Source: Chloroflexota bacterium
GTDB taxonomy: Bacteria; Chloroflexota; Anaerolineae; Aggregatilineales; Phototrophicaceae
Length of the DNA: 12,196 nt
Assembly: GCA_026706395.1 (NCBI GenBank)
Contig: JAPOYU010000070.1
Location: forward strand, 1-12,196
Reading direction: 5' to 3'
Part shown: piece after piece, positions 7,422 through 12,196 of the stretch
Layout: each line of letters starts with the position of its first letter
Numbering within the stretch: position 1 is the stretch's first letter
The notes under the pieces: generated by a model
Told to the model about the DNA's origin: nothing
Seen by the model: only the letters and a program-made list of their open reading frames with translations
Database searches by the model: none
Program-made: the position numbers and the translations under genes

Positions 7422-7481
7422 CCCCCCCCACCCTAAATCCCTCCCGTCATGTCTATGGGGAGAGGGGCCGGGGGCTGGGGG
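7422..7481 (-). repeat. G/C-rich dispersed repeat (copy 2, inverted relative to copy 1)
   Basis: Read on the minus strand this 60-bp element starts CCCCCAGCCCCCGGCCCC and ends in eight G residues. It matches the copy at 5465-5524 closely over the first 18 bases and in the purine-rich end. It sits in the gap upstream of the LctP gene. The two copies therefore bracket the permease gene in opposite orientation. Confidence 0.6.
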
Positions 7482-7482
7482 C

Positions 7483-7497
7483 TTGACACGATATCAA
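7483..7497. promoter_or_regulatory. Imperfect palindrome upstream of the LctP gene
   Basis: TTGACACGATATCAA is an imperfect inverted repeat (TTGACA against TTGATA on the other strand). It lies between the amidase stop and the LctP start, next to the G/C-rich repeat. It could be a regulator site. It is one base too long for the FNR consensus TTGAT-N4-ATCAA, so that assignment is not made. Confidence 0.25.
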
Positions 7498-7541
7498 TGA
7501 TTCAGTACTCCCGTTGACCCCACGCGCGCACAGCAATCTTT

Positions 7542-8966
7542 TCAGGACGAATGGCCGCCCAATGACGGCCGGCGCTCGTAAAAGCGAGTGGCTTCTTGAA
7601 AGGCGTAAGCCAACTGCAGAACGGCGAAATCGGAGCGCGGCCGCCCGACAATCTGCAGCCCTATGGGCAATCCATCTTCGGTGAATCCACAAGGCAGGGA
7701 TATCGCCGGCAATCCCGTGACCGTGATAAAGGCGCAGCTCATCATCCAGTCGATATAGGTCTCCATTGGGACGCCATTAATCGTTTTCGGATACTCCCAT
7801 TCAATGGGGAAAGGCGGCACCTGCGCGGTTGGTAGCAGGAGATATTCGTAAGTATCGAGAAACTCGCGCACACGATGATAGAGTTCCGTGCGCTTGACCT
7901 CGGCGCGGCTGATCTGCGCGCCCGTCAGATGTCTGCCCTGCTCCACATTCCAGCGGATCGTTTCCTTAAACTGCTCCTCGCCGAATTGGGCAAAACGCTC
8001 CGCAAAGGTCTGTTCGAAGCTCCAGGCGCGCAAGGTCTGGAAGATCTCGTAGGCATCGCGGAAGTCGGGCTCCGCCCATTCGAGATGGCAACCCAGATCG
8101 CTAAACACGGGGAGCTGCTTTTCTATCGCGGACGTGACGCTTGGGTCCACCGGCAGCAAGCCAAGGTCGGCGCTCCAGGCAATTTTCACGTCAGTGAAGT
8201 CTCGTCCCAGGTCATCGGCGAAAATGGACGCCGGCTCTTGAAGCGAAATGGGGGCGCGCGGGTCGTAGCCGGCGATGGCTCGCAGCATCAAGGCGACGTC
8301 TTGCACCGTCCGCCCCATCGGCCCGCTAACGCCAAGGGTCCCCCACGCGTTGGACTTGGGATAACTTGGAACACGGCCCGGCGACGGCCGAAACCCGACC
8401 ACATTACAAAAGCTGGCCGGATTGCGCAAAGAGCCGCCCAAATCGCTGCCATCCGCGAGGGGGATCATGCCGGCCGCCAGCGCTACTGCCGCGCCGCCGC
8501 TGCTGCCGCCGCAAGTCTTGGAGGGGTCGTAGGGATTGCGAGTCGCGCCGAAAACGCGATTAAACGTGTGCGAGCCAGCGCCAAATTCGGGCACGTTGGT
8601 CTTGCCAATTGTGATGCAACCGGCTTCTTTCAAGCGCGCGATGATGAGGTCGTCGGATTCGGGGATGTAGTCTTTGAAAAGGAGTGAACCCATTGTCGTT
8701 CGGATTCCTTTGGTTTCGGCAGCGTCTTTATGCGCGATGGGCAGGCCATGAAGAAGGCCTAGTTCTTCGCCGCGGGCCTGCTTTTCGTCCGCCTGCTTCG
8801 CCAATTCCAGCGCCATGTCAGGCAAAAGCGTGATGATCGCGTTGAGAGGGGGATTAACCTTTTCGATCTGCTCAAGGCAGGCGGTCAGCAGTTCGACAGC
8901 GCTGAGCTCTCGGCGCCGTATCAGCGCCGCAAGTTCTACGGCGGAAAGCCAAATTAGTTCGCTCAT
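7542..8966 (-). CDS. Amidase signature family hydrolase
   Basis: The product is a 474-residue enzyme with the complete Ser-cisSer-Lys triad of the amidase signature family: Lys80 in GLPIAHKDA, Ser155 in CGGSSGGAA and nucleophile Ser179 in GSDLGGSLRNPA. The Ser155-Ser179 spacing of 24 equals that of FAAH. The conserved C-terminal stretch LPAISLPCGFTEDGLPIG is also present. It hydrolyses an amide, and the true substrate cannot be predicted. It is not convincing as GatA, because no gatB or gatC is nearby and the nucleophile loop reads GSDLGGSLR rather than the usual GSDTGGSIR. No signal peptide is seen, so it should be cytosolic. The ATG at 8966 has GAGG ten bases upstream, inside the end of the SDR gene. 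The 6-bp gap to that gene implies cotranscription and perhaps coupled translation. Confidence 0.93.
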   Translation of the reverse strand: MSELIWLSAVELAALIRRRELSAVELLTACLEQIEKVNPPLNAIITLLPDMALELAKQADEKQARGEELGLLHGLPIAHKDAAETKGIRTTMGSLLFKDYIPESDDLIIARLKEAGCITIGKTNVPEFGAGSHTFNRVFGATRNPYDPSKTCGGSSGGAAVALAAGMIPLADGSDLGGSLRNPASFCNVVGFRPSPGRVPSYPKSNAWGTLGVSGPMGRTVQDVALMLRAIAGYDPRAPISLQEPASIFADDLGRDFTDVKIAWSADLGLLPVDPSVTSAIEKQLPVFSDLGCHLEWAEPDFRDAYEIFQTLRAWSFEQTFAERFAQFGEEQFKETIRWNVEQGRHLTGAQISRAEVKRTELYHRVREFLDTYEYLLLPTAQVPPFPIEWEYPKTINGVPMETYIDWMMSCAFITVTGLPAISLPCGFTEDGLPIGLQIVGRPRSDFAVLQLAYAFQEATRFYERRPSLGGHSS

Positions 8967-8972
8967 TGCATG

Positions 8973-9725
8973 TCAGCCTCGACCGACGTAGGGCATACCG
9001 GTGGCCATCACGGTCATGAAAAGCACGTTGGCCGAAAGCGGGAGGTTCGCCATGTAGACCACGGCATCCGCGACATGGCGAGCGTCGATCTGCGGTTCGA
9101 CTGCTGTTGCGCCATCCGTCTCTTCTATTAGCTTCTGCATATTATCCGACATTTCTGTGCGCGCGTTGCCGATGTCGATTTGGCCGCAAGCGATGTCAAA
9201 AGCTCTGCCATCCAGCGCCGTCGATTTGGTCAATCCGGACAGAGCGTGTTTGGTGGCGGTGTAGACAGCGGAATCCTGACGGGGCACATGCGCTGAGATC
9301 GAGCCGTTGTTGATAATGCGGCCGCCCTGCGGGTGCTGGGATTTCATCAGCTTGTAGGCTTCCTGCAGGCACCAGAAGGCGCCCGTAAGATTGACCTCGA
9401 CGACGCTGCGCCAGTCTTCCGCCGTCAACTCCTCTAGTTTGGTCGCCGGCACATTGCGGCCCGCGTTATTGAAAAGTACATCCAGCCGGCCGAATGTTTC
9501 TTTCGTGACAGCGAAGAGCCGGACGACAGCCTCCCGGTCGGTGACATCCGTCGGCACAATCAAGGCGCGTTCGCTGCGCGCCTTGGCCATGGCGACCGTC
9601 TCTTGCAAATTTTCTTCACGCCGGCCGGCAAGCACTAATGAATATCCCGCTTCAAACAGCGCCAGGGCAGAGACACGGCCGATGCCCGAGCCAGCGCCGG
9701 TAATCAATGCTATTCGCCTATCCAT
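8973..9725 (-). CDS. Short-chain dehydrogenase/reductase (SDR), classical type
   Basis: The product is a 250-residue classical SDR with a Rossmann fold. The cofactor motif is TGAGSGIG at 9-16, followed by NNAG at 86-89, catalytic Asn112, Ser142, Tyr155 and Lys159 (YTATK). The pair of Arg at 35-36 after the second beta strand (AGRREEN) suggests preference for NADP(H). The stretch with [13 protein letters not shown] after the active site is seen in many annotated SDR oxidoreductases of sugars and polyols; the substrate here is unknown. The start at 9725 has AGGTGAGGAGAAA directly upstream. It is the first gene of the minus-strand run, ahead of the amidase, and is driven by the divergent control region at 9756-9816. 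A role oxidising a polyol or hydroxyacid released by, or feeding, the neighbouring enzymes is an inference. Confidence 0.93.
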   Translation of the reverse strand: MDRRIALITGAGSGIGRVSALALFEAGYSLVLAGRREENLQETVAMAKARSERALIVPTDVTDREAVVRLFAVTKETFGRLDVLFNNAGRNVPATKLEELTAEDWRSVVEVNLTGAFWCLQEAYKLMKSQHPQGGRIINNGSISAHVPRQDSAVYTATKHALSGLTKSTALDGRAFDIACGQIDIGNARTEMSDNMQKLIEETDGATAVEPQIDARHVADAVVYMANLPLSANVLFMTVMATGMPYVGRG

Positions 9726-9755
9726 TTTCTCCTCACCTGCCTGGGAACTGCGCCA

Positions 9756-9784
9756 AGTTTACGACTCGACATTGAGCTTGTCAA
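9756..9784 (-). promoter_or_regulatory. Promoter for the SDR-amidase operon
   Basis: On the minus strand a perfect -35 TTGACA (9784-9779) is followed after 17 bp by TAAACT (9761-9756), matching TATAAT at four of six positions. It would start transcription about 30 bases upstream of the SDR ATG at 9725. It lies back-to-back with the plus-strand promoter. Confidence 0.55.
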
Positions 9785-9794
9785 ATCGTGACAA
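9778..9794. promoter_or_regulatory. Inverted repeat joining two divergent -35 boxes (possible operator)
   Basis: TTGTCA-AATCG-TGACAA is a perfect 6+6 inverted repeat around a 5-base centre. Its two arms contain the -35 boxes of the SDR-amidase promoter (minus) and of the isomerase promoter (plus). A protein bound here would block both promoters at once. The nearby LacI-family regulator is a natural candidate, although the sequence is not the usual LacI-type site with a central CG in an AT-rich palindrome. Confidence 0.45.
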
Positions 9795-9816
9795 TCCCGG
9801 GGCGTTGCGCTAATAT
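9788..9816 (+). promoter_or_regulatory. Promoter for the TIM-barrel isomerase gene
   Basis: GTGACA (9788-9793, five of six against TTGACA) is followed after 17 bp by TAATAT (9811-9816, four of six). The leader before the ATG at 9854 would be roughly 30 bases. Confidence 0.45.
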
Positions 9817-9853
9817 TTGACGCGATTCGGCCAGAAGCTGAAAGGCTGTTGAA

Positions 9854-10630
9854 ATGAAGATCACCTGCTGTATATGGGCATTCAGCCCGCCGGATACGGA
9901 AATATTGAGACAGGTCCGCGAGCTCGGTTTCGATTGGATCGACATTCAGCCCGGGCAGCTTCAGACACTGGAAAGCCGACTCCTGGCGCAAGAGCTAGGT
10001 ATTCGAGTCTCGTGCGTCGGGGCGTCCTTCGGCATGCCTCCTGGATCCGCACTCGACAGTCCTGACCCCGCCGCGCGACAAGCGGCTGTGGATCATGTCG
10101 CGAAGGCGATCGAGCAGGCCGCGGATGTCCGCGCCGACACCGTATATGTTGTACCGGGCAAGGATGAGAGCGGCGAGGCGCTCAGAAAGTTTGCCGAGTC
10201 GCTGACCGGCCTGGCGGATGTCGCCAGCAAGAGGAATGTCAAACTCGCCATTGAGCATTTTCCGGGTACGGCGCTGCCTACGGCTGCTCGCACGCTGGAG
10301 TTCATTCTTCAGGCTGGCCACAGGAATCTGTATTTGTTGATTGACACGGGGCATCTACAGATCACCGGCGAGGAGGCAGCAGGGACGATTCTCAATGCGG
10401 GCGACCGCGTGGCATACGTCCATTTTGACGACAACGATGGCATTGGCGATTTGCACTGGGCATTGCTAGACGGCGTGATGACCGAAGAATCGCTGGCGAC
10501 CACCATCGCCGCTCTGGATGATATCGGCTACCAAGGCGCGCTCAGTCTTGAGCTGAATCCCAAATTGCCAAAGGTCAAGCGAGCCCTGCAGAGTAGCCGC
10601 GATATTTTGATACGCTCATGTCTTCTGTAA
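9854..10630 (+). CDS. Sugar phosphate isomerase/epimerase family protein (xylose isomerase-like TIM barrel)
   Basis: The product is a 258-residue TIM barrel of the AP_endonuc_2/xylose-isomerase-like family. The four expected metal ligands can be placed at Glu134 (LAIEHFPG), Asp164 (LLIDTGH), His190 (AYVHFDD) and Glu233 (LSLELNP), with His167 in the same loop as its D-tagatose 3-epimerase counterpart. The catalytic set therefore looks intact. Such enzymes are ketose 3-epimerases, IolE/IolI-type inosose enzymes or hydroxypyruvate isomerases; which applies here cannot be told. The ATG at 9854 has AAAGG about eight bases upstream. It diverges from the SDR gene and precedes the LacI regulator on the same strand. 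The family and context fit a sugar or polyol pathway. Confidence 0.88.
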   Translation: MKITCCIWAFSPPDTEILRQVRELGFDWIDIQPGQLQTLESRLLAQELGIRVSCVGASFGMPPGSALDSPDPAARQAAVDHVAKAIEQAADVRADTVYVVPGKDESGEALRKFAESLTGLADVASKRNVKLAIEHFPGTALPTAARTLEFILQAGHRNLYLLIDTGHLQITGEEAAGTILNAGDRVAYVHFDDNDGIGDLHWALLDGVMTEESLATTIAALDDIGYQGALSLELNPKLPKVKRALQSSRDILIRSCLL

Positions 10631-10727
10631 GAGACTGTATCCGCCGACCAGAGCCGGCATTAGAAAGAATGACATGATCAGGAAATTCCCAGCTCTCTTC
10701 CACGAGAAATATGTTTCGGGCTTTTTC

Positions 10728-10756
10728 TTGACATGTTTCAGCAAATCAGATAAAGT
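10728..10756 (+). promoter_or_regulatory. Promoter for the LacI-family regulator gene
   Basis: A perfect TTGACA (10728-10733) is followed after 17 bp by TAAAGT (10751-10756, four of six). Transcription from here would begin near 10763, downstream of the ATG at 10674 and just ahead of the ATG at 10791. This supports the shorter form of the regulator. GGGCTTTTT lies immediately before the -35 box. Confidence 0.5.
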
Positions 10757-10790
10757 TGTTTCCGACATTTGCTGGCTGCGCGTACAGGTT

Positions 10791-11831
10791 ATGGGCGACT
10801 CGATACAGCGACAAAAGGGACAGACGACGATTCGCGATATCGCGCGCGAGGCTGATGTTTCTATATCTACAGTTTCTCGGGTCTTGAACGACCATCCCCA
10901 TGTCGATTCTCTTACGCGCCAGGCGGTATGGAAGACTGCGACCGAGCTTGACTATCCATTTTCGCGGCTGCGCGGGCAGACCTCGAAGCAGGGGCGCACG
11001 ATGGCCTTCCTGTCGTCGTCTGTAGAACAGCATGCCCAGGTCTTGCCGGCGCTGTCTGGCGGTATCGAGCAGCTAATCGTCCGTGGCGCGCAGTCTGTCT
11101 TTGAAGACCGGCGCGTCTCGACGCATATTTACAAGGCGCTTGCCGATGTTGAGCACATGGTAGATGTGGTCGAGGCGTATCATATCAGCGGGGTAATCTT
11201 TCTCGGCGGCGTCTTCGACCATGCGCTTTTGCGCAAATTACAAGCGCAGTCCATCCCTTTTGTTACCGCCGGCGGGCATGCCCATCCTCTTGATGGCAAT
11301 GCCGTCATGGCAAATTATGTACAGGGTATGGTTTACGCGATCGGCCATTTAAAAGCGCGAGGGCGGCGGCATATTTGTCTGGTGAACGGACCGGAAACAA
11401 CAAATACGAGCCGAGAGAAATACTGGGGTTATCGTCTTGCGCTTGGCTTGAACGATTTGCAATACAAAACCTATCAGACGACGCGCGGAACAAATTTCAA
11501 TGTCGAGAGCGGCTTCGTCGCCACTTCAGAATTGCTCGGTCTGCACAAGCCGGTGGACGCTATCATATATGCTGACGACGGCATGGCTGTGGGCGGTCTA
11601 AAAGCAATTCGCGAGTCGGGGCGCAAGGCCCCTGACGATATCGCGGTCATTGGCTTTCACAATTATGACTTCGCGCGCTTTGCCGACCCGGCGCTGACGA
11701 CTATCGGCTTTGATATGCAGATGATGGGGCGGCTGGCGGCGCTGCGCCTGTGCAACTTGATGGACGGCGCCAAGGATGACCCGCATGTGATGACAGTCTC
11801 GACCAAGTTGATCGTCAGGGACTCAACATGA
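10791..11831 (+). CDS. LacI-family transcriptional regulator
   Basis: The product is 346 residues from the chosen start, the usual LacI-family length. The N-terminal helix-turn-helix is at about 13-33 (TIRDIAREADVSISTVSRVL), then the linker, then a periplasmic-binding-protein-like effector domain from about residue 70. Characteristic pieces of that domain are HISGVIFLGG, HICLVNGPE, DAIIYADDGMAVGGLKAI and DIAVIGFHNYD. The frame is open from an ATG at 10674, but those 39 extra residues have no family resemblance and contain the promoter, so the ATG at 10791 is preferred despite a weak ribosome site (AGG two bases upstream). The gene lies between the isomerase gene and a sugar-binding protein gene, so it probably controls sugar uptake and the neighbouring divergent genes. 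The stop overlaps the start of a tiny frame (ATGA). Confidence 0.92.
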   Translation: MGDSIQRQKGQTTIRDIAREADVSISTVSRVLNDHPHVDSLTRQAVWKTATELDYPFSRLRGQTSKQGRTMAFLSSSVEQHAQVLPALSGGIEQLIVRGAQSVFEDRRVSTHIYKALADVEHMVDVVEAYHISGVIFLGGVFDHALLRKLQAQSIPFVTAGGHAHPLDGNAVMANYVQGMVYAIGHLKARGRRHICLVNGPETTNTSREKYWGYRLALGLNDLQYKTYQTTRGTNFNVESGFVATSELLGLHKPVDAIIYADDGMAVGGLKAIRESGRKAPDDIAVIGFHNYDFARFADPALTTIGFDMQMMGRLAALRLCNLMDGAKDDPHVMTVSTKLIVRDST

Positions 11832-11983
11832 ACACAATGCGTCACTTAAATGAAGCGAAGGAGGAATTGGTGTAGCCGAGCGTACAATGGTCGGTCCCAC
11901 CAGCCAGACCGTACGCGGCATCTTTGAGTTTGAGTTCAATTTTTTCGACCGCGAATATCGATCTTCAGTGAAAGGATAATTCA
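11832..11983 (+). other. Leader region of the sugar-binding protein gene with tiny frames
   Basis: This 152-bp gap holds two short frames. A 15-codon one (11828-11875) starts in the ATGA overlap with the regulator stop. A 30-codon one (11887-11979) ends just before the next gene. A strong AAGGAGGA at 11858-11865 is not placed to serve a real gene: it precedes a GTG followed at once by TAG. CGTAC at 11881-11885 and GTACG at 11911-11915, with inner GGTC/GACC arms, could form a hairpin. A pair of TTGAGT sequences near 11924-11935 might be -35 elements, but no good -10 follows. Confidence 0.3.
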
Positions 11984-12196
11984 ATGTTTAGGAGATCAAC
12001 GTTCTTGCTGCTGGCATTGGTCATGATTCTGGCGATGCTGCCGCTTTCAATGACAGTTTCGGCACAAAACCCCGATTGTGAAGGCGATGTCACCCTGACC
12101 TATTGGCATCACTGGGGCGGCAACCGCATTCCATTGCAGGAGCATCAAGTCGCCGCTTTTGAAGATGCCCACCCCGGCATCTGCGTCGACAACGTA
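11984..12196 (+). CDS. ABC transporter sugar-binding lipoprotein/protein, N-terminal part (cut by window edge)
   Basis: The 71 visible residues start with a classical export signal: MFRRS, a long hydrophobic core and an SAQ cleavage site near residues 26-28. The mature start, with VTLTYWHHWGG and then QVAAFEDAHPGI, is the opening strand and helix of family 1 extracellular sugar-binding proteins (SBP_bac_1). No lipobox Cys is seen directly after the signal, so a soluble or otherwise anchored form is likely, though Cys32 lies a few residues on. AAAGGA lies about seven bases before the ATG. The gene follows the LacI regulator on the same strand; permease genes are expected beyond the window. The sugar is unknown. 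Confidence 0.85.
   Translation, partial: MFRRSTFLLLALVMILAMLPLSMTVSAQNPDCEGDVTLTYWHHWGGNRIPLQEHQVAAFEDAHPGICVDNV

Noticed and set aside
7483..7497. FNR box upstream of the LctP gene
   Set aside because: The half-sites are separated by one base too many and one arm deviates, so the FNR consensus is not met.
7875..8687. 270-codon plus-strand frame antisense to the amidase gene
   Set aside because: It lies wholly opposite a clear amidase with intact triad, and its translation shows no recognisable domain; a typical GC-rich shadow frame.
7542..8966. Amidase as GatA of the tRNA-dependent transamidase
   Set aside because: No gatB or gatC is near and the nucleophile loop differs from the GatA pattern.
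10707..10726. Intrinsic terminator after the isomerase gene (GAAA-TATG-TTTC then GGGCTTTTT)
   Set aside because: The stem is only four A/T-rich pairs and is not flush with the T-run, too weak to call.

Overview
The window is a stretch of a GC-rich bacterial chromosome dominated by catabolic and transport genes. The taxon cannot be fixed from sequence alone. The mix of a LacI-type regulator followed by a sugar-ABC solute-binding protein with a short 'SAQ' export signal, a lone amidase, TIM-barrel isomerases and DegT-type aminotransferases, often opposite in orientation, would suit a Chloroflexota (Anaerolineae-like) genome. That is an inference of modest confidence. No rRNA, tRNA or CRISPR array was seen.

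Left edge (1-449): the C-terminal end of an IS481-type transposase, then its likely terminal repeat. Left block (450-4180): a TauE/SafE permease (+), a class I/II PLP aminotransferase (-) and a thiamine-diphosphate enzyme of the acetolactate-synthase superfamily (+). The permease and aminotransferase converge and share a CTAG that encodes both stop codons. The aminotransferase and ThDP enzyme diverge from a 144-bp gap carrying a good sigma70-type promoter for the ThDP gene.

Middle block on the minus strand (4175-9725), in transcription order: SDR dehydrogenase, amidase (6-bp gap, surely cotranscribed), an LctP-type permease with a TTG start, and a DegT/StrS aminotransferase. Two 60-bp G/C-rich repeats in opposite orientation and a solitary copy of the insertion-sequence end surround the permease, and the AT-rich gap at 5525-5802 looks like a site of past insertion.

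Right block on the plus strand (9854-12196): a xylose-isomerase-like TIM-barrel enzyme, a LacI-family repressor and the start of a secreted sugar-binding protein. The SDR and isomerase genes diverge from a compact control region in which the two back-to-back -35 boxes form an inverted repeat, TTGTCA-N5-TGACAA.

Taken together the window reads as a nutrient-scavenging island. Small organic acids would enter by the LctP permease, amides be cleaved by the amidase, sugars or polyols be oxidised, isomerised or aminated by SDR, isomerase and DegT enzymes, and sugar uptake be controlled by LacI. I see no clear defence or wholly new system. The most interesting candidates are the shared divergent control region, a possible organosulfonate module at 450-4180, and the repeats around the permease.
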